Below are positions 27,635 to 36,393 of a DNA stretch of 64,000 nt, piece by piece. The DNA lies in the NCBI RefSeq assembly GCF_007992835.1, contig NZ_BKBA01000002.1, forward strand, positions 176,067-240,066. The letters run 5' to 3'. This stretch comes from Knoellia locipacati. GTDB taxonomy: Bacteria; Actinomycetota; Actinomycetes; Actinomycetales; Dermatophilaceae. Every line of letters starts with the position of its first letter. Positions within the stretch are counted from its first letter, which is position 1. The position numbers were made by a program, and so were the translations under genes. Under the pieces are notes generated by a model. It saw only the letters and a program-made list of their open reading frames with translations, did not search any database and was not told the origin of the DNA.

Positions 27635-30600
27635 TCAGCTCCCCTGCCGGACCACGGACCGGAGCGTGCGCAGGGCCACCGAGAGCGCCGCGATGTTCGG
27701 CTTCTCGAGCGACCGTATGCCGGCGAGCTGGTTGCCGACCCGCTCCACAGCGCCGTCGCCGGCCTCGTCCCAGGCGAGGATGCGCTCCTCGGCCGAGACG
27801 ACGCCGTCACCGTCGAGGTCGTTGTCGAACTCGAAGGCGTTGCGCGTGAGGGACTCGAGGACCGAGTAGAGGTCGTCGCGCAGCGCACCTCGCGCGAGCG
27901 CGTCCCAGCGGTCGTCGCGAGGCAGGCTCGCCACCCGCGTGAGCATGCCGTCGATCCCGAACCTCTCGGACATCCGGAAGTAGACCTCGGCGACCTCGGC
28001 CGCCGTGTGGTCGACGTCGGACGCGATCTCGACGACGTCGAGCAGCGAGTAGCTGTCGAGCAGGGAGGCGCCACGTGCAGCGAGCTCGGACGGCACACCC
28101 TCGTCCTCCCAGTGCGAGGTCTGGGCGAGCACGCGCTCGCGCTCGCCGCCCTGGAGGAGCTCGGGGATGCGCGGCACGAGGTCCGCGACGACGGGGGCGA
28201 ACCGCTCCACCTCGGTCGTGATGTCCAGACCGGAGGGCCGGGCCGCGAGCAGCCACCGCACGGCGCGGTCGAGCAGGCGCCGGAACTCGAGGTAGAGCTC
28301 GGTCTGCACCTTGGTCGGCAGGACGTTGTCGAGGGCCTCGACGGCCTGCACGAAGCCGCGCAGGTCGAACACCTCGCGGCAGACGATGTAGGCCCGTGCC
28401 ACCTGGTCCGGGGTACCGGTGACCTCCTCCTGCGCGCGGAAGGCGAAGGTGATGCCGCCGCGGTTGACCATCGAGTTCACGACGGAGTTCGTGATGATCT
28501 CGCGGCGCAGGGGGTGCTCCCCCAGCTCCGCGGCATACGGCTCGCGCAGCGCCTTCGGGAAGTACTGCGACAGGGTAGCCGCGAAGTACGGGTCGTCCGG
28601 AAGCGTGCTGGCGAGGATGTCCTTCTTGAGCGCGAGCTTGGAGTAGGCGACGAGCACCGAGAACTCCGGCGACTTCAGGCCCAGGCCCTCGGACGCGCGC
28701 TTCTCGATCTCGGCGTCGCTCGGCAGGAACTCCAGCGAGCGGTCGAGCTCGCCGCGCTCCTCGAGCCAGTTCATGAGCCGCACGTGCACGGGGACCATGG
28801 ACAGGTCCTGGGCGCGGGCGTTGCCGAGGAGGACGTTCTGCTCGTAGTTGTCGCGCAGGACGTGGGCGGCGACGTCGTCGGTCATCGAGGCGAGGAGGGT
28901 GTTGCGCTCCTGCGTGGTGAGGTCGCCGCGACGGACGACGTCCCCGAGGGCGATCTTGATGTTGACCTCGTGGTCGGAGGTGTCGACGCCCGCGCTGTTG
29001 TCGATCGCGTCGGTGTTGACCCTGACCCCCGAGAGCGAGGCCTCGATGCGGCCCAGCTGCGAGAGCCCGAGGTTGCCTCCCTCGCCGACGACCTTGACCC
29101 GCAGCTCGCTGCCGTTGACGCGGATCGTGTCGTTGGCGCGGTCACCGATCGAGAGGTGGTCCTCGCTCGTGGCCTTGACATAGGTCCCGATGCCGCCGTT
29201 CCAGAGCAGGTCGACCGGGGCGAGCAGGATCGCGTGGATGAGCTCGGTCGGGGTCATCGTCGACACGTCGTCGCCGAGCCCGAGGGCGGAACGCATCTCC
29301 GGCGTCACCGTGACCGACTTGAGCGAGCGGGGGAAGACTCCTCCCCCGGCCGAGATGAGCGAGCGGTCGTAGTCGTCCCACGACGAGCGCGGCAGGTCGA
29401 ACAGGCGTCGGCGCTCCTGGAACGACCGTGCCGCAACGGGACTCGGGTCGATGAAGACGTGACGGTGATCGAAGGCGGCGACGAGGCGGATGTGCTCGGA
29501 GAGCAGCATGCCGTTGCCGAAGACGTCGCCGCTCATGTCACCGACACCGACGGCCGTGAAGTCCTCGGACTGGGTGTCGACGCCCATCTCACGGAAGTGC
29601 CGCTTGACCGACTCCCACGCGCCGCGGGCGGTGATGCCCATGGCCTTGTGGTCGTAGCCGGCCGAGCCGCCGGAGGCGAACGCGTCGTCGAGCCAGAAGC
29701 CGTAGGACTGGGCCACACCGTTGGCGATGTCGGAGAACGTCGCCGTCCCCTTGTCGGCGGCGACGACGAGGTAGGAGTCGTCACCGTCGTGGCGGACGAC
29801 CCGCTCCGGCGGCACGATGTCGGAGCCGACGCGGTTGTCGGTGACGTCGAGCAGGCCCGAGATGAAGGTCCGGTAGGCCGACTGGCCCTCCTCGAGCCAT
29901 GCCTCGCGGGAGACCGCGGGGTCGGGCAGCTTCTTGGCATAGAAGCCACCCTTGGAGCCGGTCGGCACGATGACGGCGTTCTTGACCATCTGCGCCTTGA
30001 CCAGCCCGAGGATCTCGGTGCGGAAGTCCTCACGGCGGTCGCTCCACCGCAGCCCGCCGCGCGCGACCGAGCCGAACCGCAGGTGCACACCCTCGACCTG
30101 GGGGCTGTAGACCCAGATCTCGTAGGCCGGTCGCGGAGCCGGGAGGTCGGGGATCGCCGTGGGGTCGAGCTTGAGCGAGACGTAGGCCTTCGGGGCGCCG
30201 TCGGCCCCGGGCTGGAAGAAGTTGGTGCGCAGCGCCGCCTTCATCACGGCGAGGAACGAACGGATGATGCGGTCCTCGTCGAGCGAGCTCACGTCGTCGA
30301 GCGCGGCCGTGATCCGGTCGGCGATCTCCTGCTCACGGGCCGCGCGCTGCTCGGTCTCGTCGCCCGCGAAGGCGTCGGGGTCGAAGCGAGCCTCGAAGAA
30401 GGCGACGAGGTCGACCGCGATCGAGGGGTTGCCGACGAGCGCGTCCTCGAAGTACGACTGGCTGAACGTCGCCTGGGTCTGGCGGAGGTACTTCGCGACC
30501 GTGCGCAGGATGACGACCTGGCGCCAGGTGAGCCGGGCGGCGAGGACGAGCTGGTTGAACCCGTCGGACTCGGCGCGGCCGTCCCAGACGGCGAGCACCG

Positions 30601-32533
30601 CACCCTCGAAGAGGTCACGCAGGTCCTCGTGAGCGATGCCGGCCCAGATCTGGTCGTCCTGGACGCGGAGCCCGAAGTCGTAGACGTGGAGCTGGACGCC
30701 GTCGGACCGGCTCACCTCGTAGGGCTGCTCGTCGACGACCTCGACACCCATGTCCGTGAAGATCGGCAGGATGTCGGTGAGGGACAAGGGGTCCGCGCGG
30801 AAGAGCTTGAAGCGCCGGATGCTCTCGGGCGAGTCGGCCGGCCGGTAGAGCGCGACGCTCGTGCGCCGCTCGTCGCCGAGCCCGTCGAGGTGGTGCAGGT
30901 CCGCGACACCCTGGACGACCGAGAAGGTCTCCTCGTATGCCGTGGGGAACCCGCGTCCGAAGCGGTCGAGCAGGCGGTCGCCCTCGACCTCACCGAGGCG
31001 GTCGCGCAGACCGTCGCCGAGGCGGTCGGCCCAGTTGCGGCTGACCTCGACGAGGCGACGCTCGAGGTCGCTGCGCTCGGACTCGTCGAGGTGGCGGACC
31101 CTTTCACCGACGGGCACCCGGACGACGAACTGCAGCCGCGAGAGGGCACGCTCGCTCACCCGGGCGGTGAACTCGACGCTCTCGCCACCGAAGGTGTCCT
31201 TGAGGATCGCGGCCATGCGCGTGCGGACGCCGGTGTTGTAGCGGTCGCGCGGGATGTAGACCTGGCAGGAGACGAACCGCCCGAAGTCGTCCTCGCGCAG
31301 GAAGAGCTTGGTGCGACGTCGCTCCTGGAGCTGCGTGACGGCCATCGCCGTCTCGTAGAGCTCCTCCGGCGTGCCCTGGATGAGCTCGTCGCGCGGGTAG
31401 GTCTCGAGGACCTCGAGCAGGTCCTTGCCGGTGTGCGAGTCGGCCGCGAGGCCGGACTGCTCGAGGACGGCCTGGACCTTCTCGGCGACGACGGGCAGGC
31501 GCAGCACCGACTCGGTGTAGGCGGTCGACGCGTAGAGCCCGAGGAAGCGCTTCTCCCCCGCGGTGCTCCCGTCGGGGGCGTAGGTCCGAATGCCGACGTA
31601 GTCGAGGTATGCCGGCCGGTGCACGGTCGAGCGCGAGTTCGCCTTGGTGAGGACGAGCACGCCGCGCTCACGGGCCTTGCGGCTCGACTCCGGCGAGAGG
31701 GGACGGATCTTCTTGTCCGCGGGCGGGTCCTGCTTGAGCATCCCCAGCCCGGTCCCGCCGAGGGGACGGATGACGTCGCCCTCGGACGTCTCCTCGAGGG
31801 AGTACTCGCGGTAGCCGAGGAAGGTGAAGTGGTTGTCGGCCATCCACCGCAGGAAGGCGCTCGCCTGGCTGACCTCGTCGGCACCCACGCCGGGAGGCGG
31901 GGAGCCCTCGAGCTCGGCCGCGATGACGAGGCAGCGGGTGCGCATCGTCGGCCAGTCGGTGACGGCCTCGCGCACGTCGACGAGGACGTTGTCGAGGACG
32001 GCGGAGAGCCGGTCACGGGCGTCCTGGTCACCCTCGCGGTCGATGGTCAGGAGGATCCACGACTCGCTGTGGACGTCGGGGTCCTCGTGGCGCGGGCCCG
32101 AGCCGTCGTCGTCGCAGGTCTCGACGAGGTGGCCCGCGTCGTCACGCCGGACCTTGAACTGCGGGTGGATGACGAGGTGGATGTCGATGTCGCGCTGCAC
32201 GAGCGCGCTCGTGACCGAGTCGACGAGGAAGGGCATGTCGTCGGTGACGACCTGGATGACGCTGCGCGAGCTGGACCAGCCGTCGGACTCGGTCGTCGGG
32301 TTGAAGACCCGGACCGCGGCGGTGCCGGGGGTGCGCGTCTCGGCGAGGTCGAGGTGCGACTTCACCGCACCGGCGAGGGTGTGCGCGGGGCGCGCGCTGA
32401 GCTCCTCGTCGGGCACGTGCCGGAAGTAGTGGCCGACGATGGCCGCCCCGTCCGGTCGTGGGTCGAGGCCGGCGAAAGCCGTGACGATGGCGTCCAGTGT
32501 GGTCGATCGGGGGTGGACCGATGACTCAGTCAT
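27635..32533 (-). CDS. gdh: NAD-specific glutamate dehydrogenase, large (180-kDa) class
   Basis: A 1632-residue enzyme of the GDH180 class, known from Streptomyces, Pseudomonas and mycobacteria, that deaminates glutamate to 2-oxoglutarate with NAD. The long amino-terminal ACT-like regulatory region (opening MTESSVHPRSTTLDAIVTAF) is followed by the catalytic part with GGLRWSDRREDFRTEILGLV and VPTGSKGGFYAKK near residue 860. Length is typical. With pruA nearby it completes proline-to-2-oxoglutarate catabolism. ATG 32533 is the clear start. The opposite strand is open over almost the same length, an artefact of the G+C-rich third codon position. Upstream lies an imperfect palindrome that may be an operator. 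Confidence 0.96.
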   Translation of the reverse strand: MTESSVHPRSTTLDAIVTAFAGLDPRPDGAAIVGHYFRHVPDEELSARPAHTLAGAVKSHLDLAETRTPGTAAVRVFNPTTESDGWSSSRSVIQVVTDDMPFLVDSVTSALVQRDIDIHLVIHPQFKVRRDDAGHLVETCDDDGSGPRHEDPDVHSESWILLTIDREGDQDARDRLSAVLDNVLVDVREAVTDWPTMRTRCLVIAAELEGSPPPGVGADEVSQASAFLRWMADNHFTFLGYREYSLEETSEGDVIRPLGGTGLGMLKQDPPADKKIRPLSPESSRKARERGVLVLTKANSRSTVHRPAYLDYVGIRTYAPDGSTAGEKRFLGLYASTAYTESVLRLPVVAEKVQAVLEQSGLAADSHTGKDLLEVLETYPRDELIQGTPEELYETAMAVTQLQERRRTKLFLREDDFGRFVSCQVYIPRDRYNTGVRTRMAAILKDTFGGESVEFTARVSERALSRLQFVVRVPVGERVRHLDESERSDLERRLVEVSRNWADRLGDGLRDRLGEVEGDRLLDRFGRGFPTAYEETFSVVQGVADLHHLDGLGDERRTSVALYRPADSPESIRRFKLFRADPLSLTDILPIFTDMGVEVVDEQPYEVSRSDGVQLHVYDFGLRVQDDQIWAGIAHEDLRDLFEGAVLAVWDGRAESDGFNQLVLAARLTWRQVVILRTVAKYLRQTQATFSQSYFEDALVGNPSIAVDLVAFFEARFDPDAFAGDETEQRAAREQEIADRITAALDDVSSLDEDRIIRSFLAVMKAALRTNFFQPGADGAPKAYVSLKLDPTAIPDLPAPRPAYEIWVYSPQVEGVHLRFGSVARGGLRWSDRREDFRTEILGLVKAQMVKNAVIVPTGSKGGFYAKKLPDPAVSREAWLEEGQSAYRTFISGLLDVTDNRVGSDIVPPERVVRHDGDDSYLVVAADKGTATFSDIANGVAQSYGFWLDDAFASGGSAGYDHKAMGITARGAWESVKRHFREMGVDTQSEDFTAVGVGDMSGDVFGNGMLLSEHIRLVAAFDHRHVFIDPSPVAARSFQERRRLFDLPRSSWDDYDRSLISAGGGVFPRSLKSVTVTPEMRSALGLGDDVSTMTPTELIHAILLAPVDLLWNGGIGTYVKATSEDHLSIGDRANDTIRVNGSELRVKVVGEGGNLGLSQLGRIEASLSGVRVNTDAIDNSAGVDTSDHEVNIKIALGDVVRRGDLTTQERNTLLASMTDDVAAHVLRDNYEQNVLLGNARAQDLSMVPVHVRLMNWLEERGELDRSLEFLPSDAEIEKRASEGLGLKSPEFSVLVAYSKLALKKDILASTLPDDPYFAATLSQYFPKALREPYAAELGEHPLRREIITNSVVNSMVNRGGITFAFRAQEEVTGTPDQVARAYIVCREVFDLRGFVQAVEALDNVLPTKVQTELYLEFRRLLDRAVRWLLAARPSGLDITTEVERFAPVVADLVPRIPELLQGGERERVLAQTSHWEDEGVPSELAARGASLLDSYSLLDVVEIASDVDHTAAEVAEVYFRMSERFGIDGMLTRVASLPRDDRWDALARGALRDDLYSVLESLTRNAFEFDNDLDGDGVVSAEERILAWDEAGDGAVERVGNQLAGIRSLEKPNIAALSVALRTLRSVVRQGS

Positions 32534-32572
32534 GGTGCGCTGTCAATCCTTTGCGTTGCGGCTTCACCGATG

Positions 32573-32610
32573 GTCTCGGCGGGACACGGCACTGTGTCCG
32601 ACACCGAGAC
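32573..32610. promoter_or_regulatory. Nested palindrome between gdh and the small helical gene pair
   Basis: An inner inverted repeat GGACAC (32582-32587) / GTGTCC (32594-32599) is flanked by an outer one GTCTCGG (32573-32579) / CCGAGAC (32604-32610), nearly on the same centre. It lies 40-77 bases upstream of gdh and about 70 bases before the divergent gene, where an operator for gdh would be expected. Confidence 0.4.
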
Positions 32611-32664
32611 TACTCACGTGCGGGGGCCTGTGGATGAGGGGCCGGAGGTGTGACCAGTGAGCAC

Positions 32665-32670
32665 TAGAGT
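32665..32670 (+). promoter_or_regulatory. -10 box of the helical gene pair (leaderless)
   Basis: TAGAGT is followed by GACGAG and GTG 32677. The GAG-rich spacer is too close to be a normal ribosome binding site. Confidence 0.55.
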
Positions 32671-32676
32671 GACGAG

Positions 32677-32997
32677 GTGCGCCGCCCCTCCGAACCCCCG
32701 GCACTTCCTGCGGTGAGCGATGTCCTGGGAGCGCTGTCCGACACCGTCGCCGGTGTCGAGGACGACCTCCTCGCGAGCCTCGTCGTCATGGGCGAGGCCG
32801 ACGCACAGCGCACCGTCGACGGCTGGGTCGACCAGGTGGTCGACCTGCTCCGCGCCGTCGACGAGGTCGCCGTGCAGCACCGCGCGACCTTGGCACGCGC
32901 CCATGCCCGCCAGCCGGGGGTCGTCGACGGTCACACCTCGGTCGGCGACGTCGGGACGGCCACAGCCCTCGGCCCGGCCGCGACGGAGCAGCCGTGA
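32677..32997 (+). CDS. Small helical protein, function unknown (first of a pair)
   Basis: A 106-residue protein, mostly amphipathic helix in the middle (VLGALSDTVAGVEDDLLASL through DQVVDLLRAVDEVAV), with a proline-rich start and a loose tail. No signal peptide or membrane segment. It overlaps the next gene by four bases (GTGA). Size, helix content and a tryptophan in a turn-like DGWVD recall WXG100-type type VII substrates or their chaperones, but the WXG motif itself is absent, so the resemblance is only of shape. Confidence 0.65.
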   Translation: MRRPSEPPALPAVSDVLGALSDTVAGVEDDLLASLVVMGEADAQRTVDGWVDQVVDLLRAVDEVAVQHRATLARAHARQPGVVDGHTSVGDVGTATALGPAATEQP

Positions 32998-33518
32998 GGG
33001 GTGTCGTGCCCGGCGACCCGGGATCCCTGTCGGCGATCGGTGCCGCCGCGAGGCGAGCCGCCCGCGACCTGGCGGCAGCACGCGAGGCGAGCGGGACGGC
33101 ATACGCGTCGCTCAAGGACGCGTGGGCGACGTCGACCTCGGTCCGGACGCGCAAGGAGGGGCAGCGCGCCCTCGCGACCCTCGCCGAGGGCGAGCGGCAC
33201 GCCGAGGCCGTGGGTGCCGCACTCCAGGCGTATGCCGTCGAGCTGAGCGAGCTCCAGGCGCGGGCTCGCGCCGTGGTCGACGAGGCGTCCGGCGCCGGGA
33301 TCATCGTCGAGGCCGGGCAGGTTCGGCTGTCCTGGGGTGTCACCGGTGAGGCCGACCCCGGCACGACCCGTGAGCGGGACGAGGCGGTGCGTGCGGTTCA
33401 GGCCAAGCTGGACGCCATCGCGGCCCAGCACCGTCGTCGGCGCGAACGCCTGCTCGGCGAGCTCGCCCGCTCGACCACGGAGCTCGAGGGACTCGCGAGC
33501 GCCCTGCGCCTGCCCTGA
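32994..33518 (+). CDS. Helical coiled-coil protein, possibly type VII-secretion-associated
   Basis: A 174-residue protein starting at GTG 32994 within the stop of the previous gene. It begins with GDPGSLSAIGAAARRAARDL and continues as two long Ala/Arg/Glu-rich helices with LKDAW between them, then a third helix near the end (QHRRRRERLLGELARSTTEL). The GDPGSL-helix-helix opening resembles the amino-terminal secretion domains of proteins exported by type VII-like systems in actinobacteria. I do not recognise a named family. The only candidate motor in the window is the FHA-FtsK protein 7 kb upstream. Confidence 0.65.
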   Translation: MRGVVPGDPGSLSAIGAAARRAARDLAAAREASGTAYASLKDAWATSTSVRTRKEGQRALATLAEGERHAEAVGAALQAYAVELSELQARARAVVDEASGAGIIVEAGQVRLSWGVTGEADPGTTRERDEAVRAVQAKLDAIAAQHRRRRERLLGELARSTTELEGLASALRLP

Positions 33519-33584
33519 ACCCGCGCGTCCTGACCCCGCGGACCGGGTGAGAGGATCGGCGGGCCGCCCACGTGAGGAGAACCC

Positions 33585-34073
33585 GTGAAGTTCACGCACC
33601 GCGCCGAGTACCCCGCAGCGCCCGACGAAGTCTTCGCGCAGATCTGCGCGCAGGAGTTCCAGGACGCCAAGTGCGACGCGACGACGACCGGGACGTGGAA
33701 GGCCGACGTGTCGACCACCGGTGACCGCACCGTCGTCTCGACCGAGCGTGTCCTGCCCACCGACGGGCTGCCCGACATCGCGCGGTCCTTCGTCGGCGAG
33801 TCGCTCACCGTCGTCGAGGTGCAGACCTGGGGACCGGCGGCCGCCGACGGCTCGCGCACCGCCGACCTCAACCTCCACGTCAAGGGCGCACCGATGACCC
33901 TCAAGGGCTCGATCCGCCTCTCCCCCAGCCCATCCGGCACGGTGCACCAGCTCGACGGCGAGCTCAGGGCGGGCGTGCCCCTCATCGGCGGCAAGCTCGA
34001 GAAGGCCGCCGCGGACCCGCTCATGCACGCGGCGCGGACCGAGACGGACCTGCTCCACCAGCGGGTCGGCTGA
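33585..34073 (+). CDS. DUF2505 family (SRPBCC/START-like fold) protein
   Basis: A 162-residue protein opening MKFTHRAEYPAAPDEVFAQ, the pattern of DUF2505 proteins, which are predicted to have a START-like ligand-binding fold. The GTG start at 33585 has GAGGAG about six bases upstream. No enzyme residues can be named. It stands between the helical pair (66 bases upstream) and a strong terminator hairpin; it may be transcribed with the pair. Confidence 0.82.
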   Translation: MKFTHRAEYPAAPDEVFAQICAQEFQDAKCDATTTGTWKADVSTTGDRTVVSTERVLPTDGLPDIARSFVGESLTVVEVQTWGPAAADGSRTADLNLHVKGAPMTLKGSIRLSPSPSGTVHQLDGELRAGVPLIGGKLEKAAADPLMHAARTETDLLHQRVG

Positions 34074-34088
34074 CCCTCCCGGACACCG

Positions 34089-34146
34089 CACAACTGAGTG
34101 CCCCACGCCGAGGCCAAATGGCCTCGGCGTGGGGCACTCAGTTGTG
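34089..34146. terminator. Bidirectional terminator, perfect 27-bp stem
   Basis: Arms 34089-34115 and 34120-34146 are perfect complements of 27 bases around a four-base loop AAAT. It starts 15 bases after the DUF2505 stop and ends 11 bases before the convergent pruA stop, so it can terminate both. There is no T-tract on either side. Confidence 0.85.
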
Positions 34147-34157
34147 GGTGGGGCGGG

Positions 34158-35789
34158 TCAGACGCCCATGTGCGGGTAGGTGTGGTTCTTCGGCGGGACG
34201 AACGTCTCCTTGATCGAGCGCGGGCTCGTCCAGCGCAGGAGGTTCTGGGCCGAGCCGGCCTTGTCGTTGGTGCCGGACGCGCGCCCGCCACCGAACGGCT
34301 GCTGGCCGACGACGGCTCCGGTCGGCTTGTCGTTGACGTAGAAGTTGCCTGCCGCGAACCGCAGCCGGTGGCTCGCCTCGGCGACGGCCGCACGGTCCTG
34401 GGCGATGATCGACCCGGTGAGGGCGTAGGCCGAGGCCGAGTCGATGACGTCCATGACCTTGCCGAACTGGCGGTCCGGGTAGACGTGGACCGACAGCAGT
34501 GGACCGAAGTACTCGGTCGTGAAGATCTCGTCGTGCGGGTCCTCACCGACCATGATCGTCGGGCGGACGAAGTAGCCCTCGGAGTCGTCGTAGGTGCCAC
34601 CGGCGACGACGTCGATCCCGTTCGTCGCCCTGGCCCGGTCGATCGCGGCCTTGTGCTTGGCGAACGCGCGGTCGTCGATGACGGCGCCCATGAAGTTGGA
34701 CAGGTCGGTGACGTTGCCCATCGTCAGGCCCTCGGTGAGCTCGACGAGGTCCTTGCTGATGACCTTCCAGATGCTGCGCGGGATGAACGCGCGCGAGGCG
34801 GCCGAGCACTTCTGGCCCTGGTACTCGAAGGCGCCACGGATGAGGGCGGTGCGCACGACGTCGGGGTCGGCGCTCGGGTGCGCGAGGACGAAGTCCTTGC
34901 CGCCGGTCTCGCCGACGATCCGCGGGTAGTGGCGGTAGGTCGTGAGGTTGGACCCGATCTCCTGCCACAGCTGCTGGAAGACGCGCGTCGAACCGGTGAA
35001 GTGCAGACCGGCGAACTCGGGGTGCTTGAGGACGACGTCCGAGACCTCGGTGCCGTGACCGGTCACGAGGTTGATGACGCCGGGCGGCATCCCGGCCTCC
35101 TCGAGGATCTCGAGGACGAACTGCGCCGCGAGCGCCTGCGTGTGCGAGGCCTTCCACACGACGGTGTTGCCCATGAGTGCGGGCGCGGTCGGGAGGTTGC
35201 CGGCGATCGCGGTGAAGTTGAACGGCGTGATCGCGTAGACGAAGCCCTCGAGCGAGCGGTAGTCGGTGCGGTTCCAGATGCCGGGGGCGTTGGCCGGCGG
35301 CTGCTCCTCGAGGATCTGGCGCGCGAAGTGCACGTTGAAGCGCCAGAAGTCGATGAGCTCGCACGCGGCGTCGATCTCGGCCTGGTATGCCGTCTTGCTC
35401 TGTCCCAGCATCGTCGCGGCGTTGACCTTGGCCCGGTAGGGACCGGCGAGCAGGTCGGCGGCCTTGAGCAGGATCGAGGCGCGGTCGTCGAAGGACATGT
35501 CGCGCCAGCCCGGGGCCGCGGCGTTCGCCGCGTCGACGGCGGCGCGGGCGTCGGCCTTGGTGGCGTCACGGATGGTGCCGAGGACCTTGGCGTGGGCGTG
35601 CGGCTGGACGACCTTGATCTTCTTGCCGGTGCCCTCGACGCGCGTGCCGCCGATCGTGTGGGGCAGCTCCCACGTGGTGCTGCCGACCTCGGCGAGCGCC
35701 ACTTCGAGAGCTGCTCGCTCGGGACTGCCGGGTGCGTAGTCGCGCACCGGCTCGTTGATCGGGGCGGGGACGTGGGTCACAGCGTCCAT
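34158..35789 (-). CDS. pruA: L-glutamate gamma-semialdehyde (1-pyrroline-5-carboxylate) dehydrogenase
   Basis: A 543-residue aldehyde dehydrogenase of the PruA type, oxidising glutamate semialdehyde from proline or ornithine breakdown to glutamate. The catalytic glutamate lies in IVGETGGKDFVL and the catalytic cysteine in FEYQGQKCSAASR; the NAD-binding stretch TPFNFTAIAGNLPTAP precedes them. The length is exactly that of the single-enzyme PruA group. ATG 35789 has GAGGAAG upstream. No proline dehydrogenase lies in the window. The glutamate it makes is the substrate of the nearby large glutamate dehydrogenase. Confidence 0.96.
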   Translation of the reverse strand: MDAVTHVPAPINEPVRDYAPGSPERAALEVALAEVGSTTWELPHTIGGTRVEGTGKKIKVVQPHAHAKVLGTIRDATKADARAAVDAANAAAPGWRDMSFDDRASILLKAADLLAGPYRAKVNAATMLGQSKTAYQAEIDAACELIDFWRFNVHFARQILEEQPPANAPGIWNRTDYRSLEGFVYAITPFNFTAIAGNLPTAPALMGNTVVWKASHTQALAAQFVLEILEEAGMPPGVINLVTGHGTEVSDVVLKHPEFAGLHFTGSTRVFQQLWQEIGSNLTTYRHYPRIVGETGGKDFVLAHPSADPDVVRTALIRGAFEYQGQKCSAASRAFIPRSIWKVISKDLVELTEGLTMGNVTDLSNFMGAVIDDRAFAKHKAAIDRARATNGIDVVAGGTYDDSEGYFVRPTIMVGEDPHDEIFTTEYFGPLLSVHVYPDRQFGKVMDVIDSASAYALTGSIIAQDRAAVAEASHRLRFAAGNFYVNDKPTGAVVGQQPFGGGRASGTNDKAGSAQNLLRWTSPRSIKETFVPPKNHTYPHMGV

Positions 35790-35961
35790 CGGTGTCTTCC
35801 TCGATTCCGTGGAGGTCTTGGGGTCTCGCCATCGTCCCACGGTGCAGGGGGTGGCTGCGTCCACCCCCGGGCCGGGTGTGCGTCCGCAACCGTGGTCACC
35901 GTCGCGACCACCTCTGCGGACGCTGCCGTATGCCGTCCCGCCGGCGGGACGAGGTCGGGCG

Positions 35962-36381
35962 TCAGTCGCCGCGCACGAGGGCGATGACGTCGTCGAGCTC
36001 GGTGACGTCGTACCAGAGGAGGTCGGCGACCTCGCCACCCGGCTGCTCGTCGATGTGGAAGGACGCGATCCGGGGCAGGGCCACGACGGTGTCGAGCTCG
36101 ACACCGGTCTCACCGTCGGTGACCGGGAGGACGACGGCGGCGTCGACGTCGGCCGAGGCGACGACGCGACGCTCCCCGCTCGCCGAGCGCTCGGCGGCGT
36201 CGGCCGCGGCAGCCGACCACGCGGCATACTCACGCTCCTCGTCGTCGTTGCCGAGGCCGGGTCGGGTGCTCGCCGGCACGGCGGCGTGACCCGCGACGGG
36301 GGCGGGACCGACCTCGCCGGTGCGGCGCAGCGCGTCGAGGGCGGACGAGTCGAGCGGGAGGTAGACGCGGACCATCGGCAT
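35962..36381 (-). CDS. Conserved hypothetical protein (DUF6912-like)
   Basis: A 139-residue protein opening MPMVRVYLPLDSSALDALRR, a pattern I associate with an uncharacterised actinobacterial family. A first beta-strand, an Ala/Glu-rich middle (YAAWSAAAADAAERSA) and an acidic end (LLWYDVTELDDVIALVRGD) are visible. AAAGG lies upstream of the first of two close ATGs. It is separated from the upstream acyltransferase gene by only 12 bases and probably shares its mRNA. Confidence 0.75.
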   Translation of the reverse strand: MPMVRVYLPLDSSALDALRRTGEVGPAPVAGHAAVPASTRPGLGNDDEEREYAAWSAAAADAAERSASGERRVVASADVDAAVVLPVTDGETGVELDTVVALPRIASFHIDEQPGGEVADLLWYDVTELDDVIALVRGD

Positions 36382-36393
36382 GCAGGGGACCTT

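Noticed and set aside
28007..32524. Open frame of 1505 codons on the plus strand opposite gdh
   Set aside because: It is the mirror of a clear GDH180 gene; in very G+C-rich genes the antisense frame stays open. The translation has no recognisable domain and is rich in Val, Asp, Glu, Arg and Gly as expected from the mirror.
32677..33518. Calling the helical pair WXG100 proteins
   Set aside because: Neither has the WXG motif in the turn; the relation is only by size, helix content and opening pattern.
34089..34146. Long inverted repeat as the end of an insertion sequence or an attachment site
   Set aside because: No transposase, integrase or direct target repeat is nearby; the place between convergent gene ends favours a terminator.
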